A stretch of DNA of 64,000 nt from Rhodopseudomonas sp. P2A-2r (GCF_026015985.1 NZ_CP110389.1:6480001-6544000); one strand, 5' to 3'. Positions 8,464 through 17,019 are shown, numbered from the stretch's first letter. Notes: generated by a model from the sequence alone, not told the origin. Made by a program: numbers and translations.

Positions 8464-9606
8464 TCATCCGGCCAGTTTTGTCTGAAGGAAGTCGCGGACG
8501 ACGGCGGGCTCGACGTCGCCGGCGATCACCGCCTGCCCCACCGCCTGCAGCAGGATGAAGGTGAGCTTGCCGCGCTTGACCTTCTTGTCCTGCGCCATCA
8601 GCGCCATCAGCCGATCGGCGTCGGCCAGGCCTTCCTGGGTGAAACCGGCAATGTCCTGCAGCCGCGTCGGCAGACCGACCTCGACGAGATGACGCTGCAC
8701 GCGCTGCGCGTCGCTCTCTGCGATCATGCCGAGTTGCGCCGACAATTGCGCCGCCAGCACCATGCCGACCGCAACGCCTTCGCCGTGGAACAGGCGATCG
8801 GAGAAGCCGGTCACCGCCTCCAGCGCGTGGCCGAAGGTGTGGCCCAGATTGAGCAGCGCCCGCTCGCCGTTCTCGCGCTCGTCGCGCGCCACCACGCCGG
8901 CCTTGGCGCGGCATGAGGTGGCGATGGCGTGTTCGCGAGCGGCACCGCCGCGCACGATGTCGGCATGGTTGGCTTCCAGCCAGGCGAAGAAGGCCTCGTC
9001 CCCGAGCACGCCGTATTTGGCGACCTCGGCGTAACCGGAGCGGAACTGGCGCGGCGACAGCGTGTCGAGCACCGCGGTGTCGGCGACCACAAGTACCGGC
9101 TGGTGGAAGGCGCCGAGCAGGTTCTTGCCGGCCGGCGAATTGATGCCTGTCTTGCCGCCGACCGAGGAATCCACCTGGGCCAGCAGCGAGGTCGGCACCT
9201 GCACGAAATCGACGCCCCGGCGCAGGATCGCCGCGGCAAAGCCGGCGAGATCGCCGACCACGCCGCCGCCCAGCGCGATGACCAGATCGTTGCGCTCGAT
9301 CTTTGCGGCGATCAGCGCCTCAGAGACCTTTTCCAGACCAGCATAGCTCTTGGAGCCCTCGCCCTCCTCGACCACGAAGCTGGAGGTCGGGATGCCGGCC
9401 TCGGCCAGCGATGCCTCGGTCGCCTTCAGCCAGTGCTTCGCCACGGCGCGGTCGGTGACGATGGCGGTGCGCACGCCGGGCCGCAGCGCCTTGATGCGCG
9501 CGCCCAGCGACGGCAGCACGTCGCGGCCGATGATGATGTCATAGGTACGATCACCGAGCGCGACCTCGACAGTGATCGGATCGGAATGTTTCAAAGGCGC
9601 GGTCAT
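8464..9606 (-). CDS. aroB: 3-dehydroquinate synthase
   Basis: This 380-residue enzyme converts DAHP to 3-dehydroquinate in the shikimate pathway, using NAD and zinc. The glycine-rich GGGVVGDLAGFAAA, the VPTSLLAQVDSSVGGKTGIN block, and the metal-binding His residues in NLGHTFGHALE and in FHGEGVAVGM are all present. The start at 9606 overlaps the stop of aroK by four bases (ATGA), showing translational coupling. The C-terminal region is of normal length. Confidence 0.97.
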   Translation of the reverse strand: MTAPLKHSDPITVEVALGDRTYDIIIGRDVLPSLGARIKALRPGVRTAIVTDRAVAKHWLKATEASLAEAGIPTSSFVVEEGEGSKSYAGLEKVSEALIAAKIERNDLVIALGGGVVGDLAGFAAAILRRGVDFVQVPTSLLAQVDSSVGGKTGINSPAGKNLLGAFHQPVLVVADTAVLDTLSPRQFRSGYAEVAKYGVLGDEAFFAWLEANHADIVRGGAAREHAIATSCRAKAGVVARDERENGERALLNLGHTFGHALEAVTGFSDRLFHGEGVAVGMVLAAQLSAQLGMIAESDAQRVQRHLVEVGLPTRLQDIAGFTQEGLADADRLMALMAQDKKVKRGKLTFILLQAVGQAVIAGDVEPAVVRDFLQTKLAG

Positions 9607-10253
9607 GATGTCCTGCTCAGGGGCTCGCTTGGCCCGGTGATGACGCCGGCCGCGATATTGGCGTGCAACAGATGGTCGTGCAGCGCCGCGATGCATTCGT
9701 CGACGACCTTTTCGTGCGGCACGTCGCGCGAGGCGATGGTGATTTCGGCGGCCTCATAGACCGGATGGCGCAGCTCGATCAGGCGCCCGATGGTCGCGGC
9801 GGGATCGGCGGTCTGCAGCAACGGGCGGCCGGTGCGGCGGCGGACCCGGCGCAGGATCACGTCGGCGTCGGCCTTCAGCCACATGGAGATGGCTTTGTCG
9901 CGGATCCGGGCGCGGGTGTCCTCGCGCATGAAGGCACCGCCGCCGGTGGCCAGGATCTGCGGCCCGCTCTCAAGCAGGCGGGCGATCACCCGGGCCTCGC
10001 CGTCGCGGAAATGCGGCTCGCCGTGGGTCTCGAAAATATCCGGGATCGACATGCCGGCAGCGGCCTCGATCTCGGTATCGGCATCGATGAAAGGCAGCCG
10101 CAGCCGGCTGGCGAGCCGCCGCCCCACCGTGGACTTGCCGGCGCCCATCATCCCGACCAGCACGACCGAACGCCGTCCCAGGGCGGCGACGATGTCGGCC
10201 TCCTGGGATGTGCTGGCGCCGGCTGGCTGGGTGGTGGTGGTGGTCTGCGACAT
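9603..10253 (-). CDS. aroK: Shikimate kinase
   Basis: 216 residues. A Thr/Ser-rich N-terminal tail of about 25 residues precedes the P-loop GMMGAGKSTVGRRLA. The shikimate-binding Asp lies in DADTEIE, and the GGGAF motif and LRHPVYEAA lid follow. It phosphorylates shikimate using ATP. It is the first gene of the aroK-aroB pair, arranged as in other alphaproteobacteria. Confidence 0.96.
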   Translation of the reverse strand: MSQTTTTTQPAGASTSQEADIVAALGRRSVVLVGMMGAGKSTVGRRLASRLRLPFIDADTEIEAAAGMSIPDIFETHGEPHFRDGEARVIARLLESGPQILATGGGAFMREDTRARIRDKAISMWLKADADVILRRVRRRTGRPLLQTADPAATIGRLIELRHPVYEAAEITIASRDVPHEKVVDECIAALHDHLLHANIAAGVITGPSEPLSRTS

Positions 10254-10411
10254 CGGGCACTCAAACGAATATGGCAACGATTGCCACATTTGGCGTCACC
10301 TATACTACCCCGGCTGCCGCCGTTGCCACAGACTCTTGCAACAACCCATCGAACATGCTGCTACTCGGCCCTGCCGCGCCCGACCTCCATCGCCGCCTTG
10401 AGTTCCCCGCT

Positions 10412-10558
10412 ATGCCCAGCCTGTTCCGCTTTCTGACGGTCGTCGCGGTGATCGGCGGCATCGGCTATGCGGCGATCTACGCGCTGGCCAATTTCGTCAC
10501 GCCGAAGCCGCGGGAAATGACCGTGACCATCCAGCCGGACAAGTTTCTCAAGAAATAG
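10412..10558 (+). CDS. 48-residue single-pass membrane microprotein
   Basis: MPSLFRFL is followed by one hydrophobic helix (residues 8-28) and a basic tail ending KFLKK. It is divergent from aroK and its stop overlaps the end of the convergent TetR gene by 11 bases. Similar very short proteins beside aroK occur in Bradyrhizobium-like genomes, from memory. The start is the only ATG that gives a sensible membrane protein. Function is unknown. Confidence 0.65.
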   Translation: MPSLFRFLTVVAVIGGIGYAAIYALANFVTPKPREMTVTIQPDKFLKK

Positions 10559-11126
10559 CGGCGCGCAGCAGGCGCATGAAGAGCCGCATGTGGTCTTCGC
10601 GTTGGCCGCCATCGCCGGGCGCGTGCTTGATCCCGTCCATCGCAGCGACAATGACGCCCGCAATATCGGCGGGCCGCGCCTGCAGCGGATCCGGGGCGAT
10701 CACACCGGCACGATGCGCATCGGCCAGCGCCTGTGCCAGCAAAGCGACCAGCCTTTCGCGAGCCGCCAGCGTGATGTCCCTGGCCAGCGCCATGTTGACG
10801 TCGAACAGCTCGACCGCATCGGCGCTGCCGGCAAACGGCGCGATCAGGCCGCGGTGGAACGCAGCGACGGCAGCTTCGAGCCGCTCGAACACGTCGCCGG
10901 GGCCCGCCAGCACCGCCGCGACGTCCTGCATCGTCCGGGCGTGGGCGCGCGTCGATCCGGCGCGGAACACCTCCTCCTTGCTGCTGAAGCTGAGATAGAG
11001 CGACGCCCGCGAAATCCCCGCGGCGCGCGCAATGTCCGCCATCGAGGCCTTGCGGAAGCCATGGCGAACAAACACCGGGAGGGCCGCGTCGAGGATGTGG
11101 TCGGATTTGGCATCGCGTTCAGTCAT
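10548..11126 (-). CDS. TetR/AcrR family transcriptional regulator
   Basis: 192 residues. The N-terminal helix-turn-helix is typical (ILDAALPVFVRHGFRKASM, then DIARAAGISRASLYLSFSSKEEVF); the C-terminal ligand domain is divergent. It is transcribed away from the reductase gene at 11232, so it probably controls that gene and itself from the shared 105-bp region. The inducer is unknown. Confidence 0.92.
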   Translation of the reverse strand: MTERDAKSDHILDAALPVFVRHGFRKASMADIARAAGISRASLYLSFSSKEEVFRAGSTRAHARTMQDVAAVLAGPGDVFERLEAAVAAFHRGLIAPFAGSADAVELFDVNMALARDITLAARERLVALLAQALADAHRAGVIAPDPLQARPADIAGVIVAAMDGIKHAPGDGGQREDHMRLFMRLLRAAIS

Positions 11127-11171
11127 TCAGACAGATTGACAGTCTCCGTCCAAAGCGTCAAAAGACTATTG

Positions 11172-11184
11172 GACAAATTATGTC
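11172..11184. promoter_or_regulatory. Possible operator between the TetR and reductase genes
   Basis: GACA-aatta-TGTC is an inverted repeat in an AT-rich part of the divergent intergenic region, close to where promoters for both genes should lie. It is short, so this is only a candidate TetR site. Confidence 0.3.
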
Positions 11185-11231
11185 TATGTGTCTAATTTGA
11201 ATTTTCTCGCTACCCGCGAAAAGGACTGAAC

Positions 11232-12254
11232 ATGACAGAGCTTTCCACGGTCCTGGTGACCGGGATCGGCGGATTTCTCGGCGGCCATATCGCCCGGCAA
11301 TTGCTGGCGGGAGGCTACGCTGTGCGCGGCAGCCTTCGCCGCCTCGGCGATGCCGACCGCATCGCGCAACAGATTTGCGCGACGCCGGCCGCCCGCCGCA
11401 GGCTCCGCTTCATCGAAGCCGACCTGCGCGCCGACGCCGGATGGGACGAAGCGGCTGCCGGCTGCCGCTACGTGATCCACACCGCCTCACCTTTTCCGGC
11501 CGGGATACCAGCAGACGAGAACGAGCTGATCGGCCCGGCGCGCGATGGCGCGTTGCGGGTGCTGCGCGCGGCGCAGCGCGCCGCCGTGACGCGGGTGGTG
11601 CTGACCTCGTCGATCGCCGCCACCAATCACGGCAGCGGCGTGGCGCCCTTTACGGAAAATGAATGGACCGATACGGCCGGCAAGCGCGCCACGCCTTACT
11701 ACAAATCGAAGACGCTGGCGGAGCGCGCGGCCTGGGCCTTTGCCGGGGAAACCGGACTCGACCTCGCGGTGATCAACCCCGGCATCATCTTCGGCCCGCT
11801 GCTGGGGCCGGAGTTCGGCACCTCGGTGGGGCTGATCCAGCAAATGATGAACGGCGGACTGAAGCGAGTGCCGCGCTTCGGCGTTGCGGTCGTCGATGTG
11901 CGCGACGCGGCCGATGTCCATATCCGCGCGATGACGCATCCGGAGGCGTCCGGCCAGCGCTTCATCGCCGCCGGCGAGTTTCTGTGGATGCGCGACATGG
12001 CGGCAGTGCTCGCCGAGGCTTTTCCCGAGCGGGCTGCCCTGTTGCCGTCGGGCGACGTGCCGAACTGGATGATCCGGATAATGGCGCCGTTCAGCGCGCG
12101 GTCGCGCATGATCGTGAACGAGCTCGACCTCGACCTCAGCGTCAGCGCCGCCAAGGCGCAACGATTGCTGGGATGGCAGCCGCGGCCGGCCCGCGAAGCC
12201 ATTCGCGCCACCGCCCAGAGCCTGATCGATCACGGCCTCGTCGCGGCCGCCTGA
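11232..12254 (+). CDS. NAD(P)-dependent epimerase/dehydratase (dihydroflavonol reductase-like)
   Basis: A 340-residue extended short-chain dehydrogenase. The Rossmann motif VTGIGGFLGGHIARQLL is at residues 9-25. The Ser of VLTSSIAATNH and the YYKSK catalytic pair follow, then a substrate-binding C-terminal half. It is closest to aldehyde or dihydroflavonol-4-reductase-like enzymes that reduce carbonyls. The neighbouring TetR gene and the NTF2-like gene suggest one inducible detoxification or modification unit. The substrate is not known. Confidence 0.88.
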   Translation: MTELSTVLVTGIGGFLGGHIARQLLAGGYAVRGSLRRLGDADRIAQQICATPAARRRLRFIEADLRADAGWDEAAAGCRYVIHTASPFPAGIPADENELIGPARDGALRVLRAAQRAAVTRVVLTSSIAATNHGSGVAPFTENEWTDTAGKRATPYYKSKTLAERAAWAFAGETGLDLAVINPGIIFGPLLGPEFGTSVGLIQQMMNGGLKRVPRFGVAVVDVRDAADVHIRAMTHPEASGQRFIAAGEFLWMRDMAAVLAEAFPERAALLPSGDVPNWMIRIMAPFSARSRMIVNELDLDLSVSAAKAQRLLGWQPRPAREAIRATAQSLIDHGLVAAA

Positions 12255-12285
12255 CCCCTTCGCATCCCCTTTAACGGAGCCTCCT

Positions 12286-12693
12286 GTGACCTCATCCCTC
12301 GCCGAACCGACCTCCCCGCAAGCCGAGCAGCTTCGCGACATCGAACGCACCCGGCTGCGCGCGCTGGTCGGCGCCGACATGGCCGTGGCCGAACCGCTGC
12401 ACGCGGCGGACTTCCAGTTGATCACGCCGATCGGCGCGGCCTTGTCGAAGGCCGAATATCTCGGCGCGGTGGCCGGCGGACACATCAACTATCTGGTGTG
12501 GGAGCCCGGTAACATCGCCGTACGTCTGCAACAAACCAGCGCGGTGATTCGCTATCGCGCGCGTCTCGAAGTGGTGTTCGGCGGCCACCATGTGCCGGCC
12601 GGCGACTACTGGCACACCGACGCCTACGAGCGGCGCGACGGGCACTGGATGGTGGTGTGGTCGCAGGCGACGTCGATCGTGCCGCGCGCCTGA
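12286..12693 (+). CDS. NTF2-like (SnoaL/DUF4440-type) protein
   Basis: 135 residues beginning at GTG 12286, with ggag six bases upstream. The pattern of an N-terminal helix, LVGADMAVAEPLHAADFQLITPIG, and a curved sheet ending WMVVWSQAT fits the NTF2-like fold of small ketosteroid isomerase/SnoaL-type proteins. It lies 31 bases after the reductase and is probably cotranscribed with it. The ligand is unknown. Confidence 0.85.
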   Translation: MTSSLAEPTSPQAEQLRDIERTRLRALVGADMAVAEPLHAADFQLITPIGAALSKAEYLGAVAGGHINYLVWEPGNIAVRLQQTSAVIRYRARLEVVFGGHHVPAGDYWHTDAYERRDGHWMVVWSQATSIVPRA

Positions 12694-12737
12694 CGAAAAC
12701 AGCTTCGGAGATTCGGCTCGTGCGCTATGATTGGCGC

Positions 12738-13700
12738 ATGAGCACTGGCAAAACTTCCGACGGCAAACTCTCCGCCCTGTTCCTCGACATGCTGGCTGCC
12801 GAACAGGGCGCCGGCGAGAACACGCTGGATGCCTACCGCCGCGATCTCGAGGATTTTTCCGAGTTTGCCGCCCACGCCAAATCAGGGTTCCTAGCTGCCG
12901 ACACGCAGATGCTGCGCGACTACCTCGAGGATCTCGACGGTCGCGGCTTCAAGTCGACCACTGTAGCCCGGCGGCTGTCAGCGCTGCGCCACCTGTTCCG
13001 CTTCCTGCTCAGCGAGCGCATTCGCAACGATGATCCGGCGGCGATCCTGTCCGGCCCCAAGCGCGGCCGCAGCCTGCCCAAGGTTCTGTCGATCGCCGAT
13101 GTGGACGCCATGCTGACCCGCGCCAAGACGCTGGCCACAGCAGCGTACGCCGCAGCGCCGCAGCGCCTGCGCGCGGCGCGGCTGTATTGCCTGCTGGAGG
13201 TCCTGTACGCGACCGGGCTGCGGGTTTCCGAACTGGTGTCGCTGCCGCTGACCGCAGCGCGCCGCGACGCCCGCATGATCGTGGTGCGCGGCAAGGGCAA
13301 CAAGGAGCGGCTGGTGCCGCTCAACGAGACCGCCAAGCAGGCGATGGCGGACTACCTCGCGGCCATGGATGCCGCGCAACGCGAACAGCCGAAGAAATCT
13401 GCGGCGTCCAAATGGCTGTTCCCGTCGTTCGGCGAAAGCGGCCACCTGACGCGGCAACATTTTGCCCGCGATCTCAAGGAACTCGCCGCCGCCTCCGGGC
13501 TGTCGCCGCGACTTGTCAGCCCGCACGTGCTGCGCCACGCCTTCGCCAGCCATCTGCTGCACAACGGCGCGGATCTCCGCATCGTCCAGACGCTGCTCGG
13601 GCATACCGACATCTCCACCACCCAGATCTACACCCATGTGGTGGAAGAGCGCCTCAAGAGCCTGGTGCGCGACCTGCACCCGTTGGCCGAGAAGGGCTGA
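12738..13700 (+). CDS. xerD: Site-specific tyrosine recombinase XerD
   Basis: 320 residues. An N-terminal SAM-like DNA-binding domain (about 1-100) precedes a catalytic domain. The full catalytic set is visible: Arg in TGLRVSE, Lys in GKGNKERLVP, HVLRHAFASHLL, the His of LGHTDISTTQ and the nucleophilic Tyr of IYTHV. XerD acts with XerC at dif to resolve chromosome dimers. Its sequence looks like a housekeeping XerD, not a mobile-element integrase, and nothing around it looks like an att site. Confidence 0.94.
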   Translation: MSTGKTSDGKLSALFLDMLAAEQGAGENTLDAYRRDLEDFSEFAAHAKSGFLAADTQMLRDYLEDLDGRGFKSTTVARRLSALRHLFRFLLSERIRNDDPAAILSGPKRGRSLPKVLSIADVDAMLTRAKTLATAAYAAAPQRLRAARLYCLLEVLYATGLRVSELVSLPLTAARRDARMIVVRGKGNKERLVPLNETAKQAMADYLAAMDAAQREQPKKSAASKWLFPSFGESGHLTRQHFARDLKELAAASGLSPRLVSPHVLRHAFASHLLHNGADLRIVQTLLGHTDISTTQIYTHVVEERLKSLVRDLHPLAEKG

Positions 13701-13750
13701 ACAGCCCGCCTCCTTCCCTGGACGACAATTCCCTCGCTCTAAAATAATCC

Positions 13751-13788
13751 AAGATATATCTTGACTGCTCGTCATTGAGATATATCTT
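13751..13788 (+). promoter_or_regulatory. Promoter with twin palindromic operators upstream of the padR-like gene
   Basis: AAGATATATCTT (13751-13762) is a perfect 12-bp palindrome, and gAGATATATCTT (13777-13788) is a second copy differing in one base, 26 bp away centre to centre. A promoter TTGACT (13761-13766) - 16 bases - TATCTT (13783-13788) runs exactly between them, so the two sites cover the -35 and -10 boxes. This is what an autorepressor of the YqjI type would need. Confidence 0.7.
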
Positions 13789-13821
13789 GGAGGTATCAAA
13801 ACCAAACTTAGAGGTAACAAG

Positions 13822-14483
13822 ATGTATAATTTTCGACATCAGGAGCCGGGTGGCCGTTTCCACGGACGCCATGGCGGTGAAGGACGACATGGGCAAGGAC
13901 TACACGGCGAGGGTCGGCACTGCGGGGAACGCCACGCCGGTCCGCGCGGTGGCGGGCATGAGCGCGGCGAAGGCGGCAGCTGGGAATCCGACGACAGCGG
14001 TCGCGGTCATGGTCGCGGCGGCGGACGGCGGCGGATGTTCGACGGCAGCGAGTTGCGGCTCGTGCTGCTCAAGCTGATCGCCGACAAGCCGCGCCACGGC
14101 TACGACCTGATCCGGGCCATCGAGGAGCGCACCAGCGGCGCCTATGCGCCGAGCCCCGGCATCGTCTATCCCACCCTGACCCTGCTCAGCGACATGGCGT
14201 TGATCAGCGAGCAACTCACCGAAGGCGCGCGCAAGCAGTTCGCCGTCACGCCGGAGGGCACCGCGCATCTGGCCGACCACGCCGCCGAGGTGGCAGCGAT
14301 GTTCGCCCGGCTCGACGCTCTCGCCGCCATGCGCGACCGCACCGACTCCGTGCCGGTCCGCCGCGCCATGCACAACCTGAAGAGCGTGCTGATGCACCGG
14401 CTCGGCGAGGGACTGGACCGCGACAGGCTGCTGCAGGCGGTGGCATTGATCGACGAAGCCGCGCAAAAATCGAGCGGCTCTGA
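13822..14483 (+). CDS. PadR-family, YqjI-like regulator with Gly/His-rich N-terminus (apparent C-terminal frameshift)
   Basis: The first 75 residues are extremely rich in Gly, His and Arg. They are followed by RRRMFDGSELRLVLLKLIAD and a PadR winged helix (HGYDLIRAIEERTSGAYAPSPGIVYPTLTLL). E. coli YqjI has the same layout and represses the siderophore reductase gene yqjH in response to nickel and iron. The start follows a gaggt site. At the A5 run 14465-14469 one base seems missing: adding an A gives the C-terminus AQKIERL and a TGA (14481-14483) overlapping the next ATG. As written, the frame instead runs to 14637 through unrelated residues inside the next gene. The regulatory domain itself is intact. 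Confidence 0.8.
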
Positions 14484-15235
14484 TGGATATCGATCAACGT
14501 CATCAGACCGTCCGCGTGCGGCACGAATTGCGTCGCCGCACGCTGACGGTGCAATCCATCGCGCAACTGTCGCCGCACATGCTTCGTGTGAACTTCGCGT
14601 CGCCGGAACTGCACGATTTCGTCAGCGCCTCGCATGACGATCACATCAAGCTGTTCTTTCCCAATGGGGACGGCGAACCGGCCCGTCGCGACTTCACGCC
14701 GCGACGGTTCGACACCGGCAAGGGTATGCTGACCATCGACTTCGCGCTGCATGATGCGGGGCCGGCGACGCAATGGGCGGCATCGGCGAAACCGGGCGAC
14801 ATGCTGCAGATCGGCGGGCCGCGCGGGTCATCGGTAGTGCCCGACGATTTCGACTGGTACCTGCTGATCGGCGACGAGACCGCATTGCCGGCCATCGGCC
14901 GGCGGGTCGAGGAACTGCGCGCCGGCGTTCCGGTGACCACCTTCGTCATCGGCGGCGCCGGTGCGGGGCAGCAGTTCGACACGCACGCCGCGTGGACGCC
15001 GCATTGGGTGACACGCCATGCCGACTTCGACGACGCCGAACTGCTGCACGCGGCGCTTGCCGACCACTCGTTTCCCGACGGCGATGGCTTTGTGTGGATC
15101 GCCGCAGAAGCCTCCGTCGCGCGCCACCTGCGCGGCGACATGGTCGATGAGCGCAACCATCCGCGCGCATGGGTCAAGGCCGCCGGCTACTGGAAGCGCG
15201 GCATCGCCGATGCCCATGAGAAGATCGAGGACTGA
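14483..15235 (+). CDS. Siderophore-interacting protein (YqjH-like ferric-chelate reductase)
   Basis: 250 residues of the SIP/FAD-binding 9 family. RRDFTPRRF is the flavin-binding motif, LLIGDETALPAIGRRVEEL starts the NAD(P)H-type domain, and WIAAEASVARHLRGD and KAAGYWKRG close it. Such enzymes reduce ferric siderophores in the cytoplasm to release iron. It is the probable target and operon partner of the upstream padR-like gene, whose restored stop shares a base with this start (TGATG). Its last base adjoins the convergent cytochrome gene. Confidence 0.93.
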   Translation: MDIDQRHQTVRVRHELRRRTLTVQSIAQLSPHMLRVNFASPELHDFVSASHDDHIKLFFPNGDGEPARRDFTPRRFDTGKGMLTIDFALHDAGPATQWAASAKPGDMLQIGGPRGSSVVPDDFDWYLLIGDETALPAIGRRVEELRAGVPVTTFVIGGAGAGQQFDTHAAWTPHWVTRHADFDDAELLHAALADHSFPDGDGFVWIAAEASVARHLRGDMVDERNHPRAWVKAAGYWKRGIADAHEKIED

Positions 15236-15820
15236 TCAGTCCCGGCCGCGCCCACCGGTCATGCGCGACAGCACCTCGTCGCGCTTGATCCAGTGATGCC
15301 AGGCCACCGCGGCGAGATGCAGCAGCACCACCGCACCGATGACCCAGGCAACACGATCGTGCAGCAACTCGCCCCAGTCGGTGACGGCCTTGTCGCGCGG
15401 CAGCACCCGCGGCCACTGGAATAGGCCGAACCACGGCAGCGAATAGCCGCCGGCGGCGGAAAACATATAGCCAGTCACCGGCATGGCGATCATCAGGACG
15501 TAAAGCGCCGCATGACCGGCGCGGCTGGCCCAATGGGTCATGCGATCCAGCGGCCGGCGATAAGGCGGCTCGCCAGCCCATGCCCGCCAGGCCAGCCGCA
15601 CCATCAGCAGCACCAGTGCGGTCATGCCGAGCGACTTGTGAATCTCCAGCAGGCCCTTGCGCGGCTGCTGGCCGACCGGCAGGAAGGCCGCGATCACGCC
15701 CAGCACGATGGCCAGGACAATGATGAGTGCCATCGTCCAGTGCAGCGTGCGTTGCCCCCGACCGTATGCGAAACGGTTTTGGCCGGGCTCGCCATCATTC
15801 ATGACAGTTGATGTGTTCAT
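15236..15820 (-). CDS. Cytochrome b561 family membrane protein
   Basis: 194 residues from the ATG at 15820 (aggtaa upstream). Four membrane helices carry the haem-ligand histidines (RTLHWTMAL, EIHKSLGM, GHAALYVLM, LLHLAAVAWHHW). These proteins are two-haem b-type cytochromes that move electrons between quinol and periplasmic partners. The gene ends exactly where the siderophore-interacting gene ends, on the opposite strand. Confidence 0.9.
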   Translation of the reverse strand: MNTSTVMNDGEPGQNRFAYGRGQRTLHWTMALIIVLAIVLGVIAAFLPVGQQPRKGLLEIHKSLGMTALVLLMVRLAWRAWAGEPPYRRPLDRMTHWASRAGHAALYVLMIAMPVTGYMFSAAGGYSLPWFGLFQWPRVLPRDKAVTDWGELLHDRVAWVIGAVVLLHLAAVAWHHWIKRDEVLSRMTGGRGRD

Positions 15821-15956
15821 AGGGTTACCTTTCGGGCCTTGAGTAAAAAATAACCCGTTGATTTTCAACATGTAATTGTTGACTTGGCAGGCCATTTGAC
15901 TTGAAAAGCCTGCGACTGCAGTTTCGCTCGCCGCCTCCATTCCCCATATGTTGTGA

Positions 15957-16919
15957 ATGACCGAATCCATGCGCTCTTATCTCGACTTCGAAAAGCCCGT
16001 CGCCGAACTTGATTCCAAGGTCGACGAACTGCGCGCGCTCGCCGCCTCCGGCAGCGACATCGGCGACGAGATCAGCCGCATCGAGGACAAGGCGGCCAAT
16101 GCGCTGCATGACCTCTACGTCAATCTGACGCCGTGGCAGAAGACCCAGGTGGCGCGGCATCCGCAGCGCCCGCACTGCATGAACTACATCGACGCGCTGA
16201 TCACCGAATTCACGCCACTGGCCGGCGACCGCAAGTTCGGCGACGACGAGGCGCTGGTCGGCGGCTTCGGCCGGTTCCGGGGCGAGAGCGTATGCGTGAT
16301 CGGCCAGGAGAAGGGCAACACCACCGAAAGCCGGCTGAAGCACAACTTCGGCATGGCGCGGCCGGAAGGCTATCGCAAGGCCGTCCGGCTGATGGAAATG
16401 GCCGACCGCTTCGGCATTCCCGTGCTGTCGCTGGTCGATACCGCCGGCGCCTATCCCGGCATCGGCGCCGAAGAGCGCGGCCAGGCCGAGGCGATTGCGC
16501 GCTCCACCGATGCCTGCCTCGGACTCGGCGTCGCCAATGTCGCCGTGATCATCGGCGAAGGCGGCTCCGGCGGCGCCATTGCCATCGCCACCTGCAACCG
16601 GGTGCTGATGCTGGAACACGCCATCTACAGCGTGATCTCGCCGGAAGCGGCATCGTCGATCCTGTGGCGCGATTCCACCAAGGCCCAGGAAGCCGCGACC
16701 AACATGAAGATCACCGCCCAGGACCTGATGCGGTTCGGCGTCATCGACCAGGTGCTGCGCGAGCCGGCCGGCGGCGCGCACCGCGATGCGCCCGCGATGA
16801 TCGCCACCGCCGGCGACGCCATTGCGCAAGCCTTCAACGACCTGCGCGGGCTCGACGCCGCCACGCTGCGCCAGCAGCGCCGGCAGAAGTTCCTGGATAT
16901 CGGCCGCAAGATCGGCTGA
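15957..16919 (+). CDS. accA: Acetyl-CoA carboxylase carboxyltransferase subunit alpha
   Basis: A 320-residue carboxyltransferase alpha subunit, which with AccD transfers CO2 from biotin to acetyl-CoA to give malonyl-CoA. The N-terminus [18 protein letters not shown] is a strong family match. The catalytic crotonase-like core ([49 protein letters not shown]) is complete. A rho-independent terminator follows. Confidence 0.97.
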   Translation: MTESMRSYLDFEKPVAELDSKVDELRALAASGSDIGDEISRIEDKAANALHDLYVNLTPWQKTQVARHPQRPHCMNYIDALITEFTPLAGDRKFGDDEALVGGFGRFRGESVCVIGQEKGNTTESRLKHNFGMARPEGYRKAVRLMEMADRFGIPVLSLVDTAGAYPGIGAEERGQAEAIARSTDACLGLGVANVAVIIGEGGSGGAIAIATCNRVLMLEHAIYSVISPEAASSILWRDSTKAQEAATNMKITAQDLMRFGVIDQVLREPAGGAHRDAPAMIATAGDAIAQAFNDLRGLDAATLRQQRRQKFLDIGRKIG

Positions 16920-16937
16920 GACCTCTTCTCCGACAGC

Positions 16938-16972
16938 AAAAGCCCGCCTTCTGCGAGGAAGCGGGCTTTTTG
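16938..16972 (+). terminator. Terminator after accA
   Basis: aaagcccgccttc and ggaagcgggcttt form a stem with one mismatch, followed by T-rich sequence. Confidence 0.8.
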
Positions 16973-17019
16973 TTGCGGTCGTCGTTTGAGCAAAAGCGCG
17001 CGCATGTCTTGGCTCCATC

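Noticed and set aside
12738..13700. xerD as the integrase of a genomic island
   Set aside because: The protein is a standard XerD and no tRNA gene, direct repeat or mobile gene lies near it. The adjacent TetR-reductase module needs no integrase to explain it.
15850..15875. gttgattttcaac as a FixK/FNR box before accA and the cytochrome gene
   Set aside because: The half-sites TTGA and TCAA are only three bases apart; FNR-type boxes need six bases between them.
15825..17018. Long minus-strand open frame opposite accA
   Set aside because: accA matches its family from end to end; the reverse frame is low-complexity and shows no homology that I recognise.
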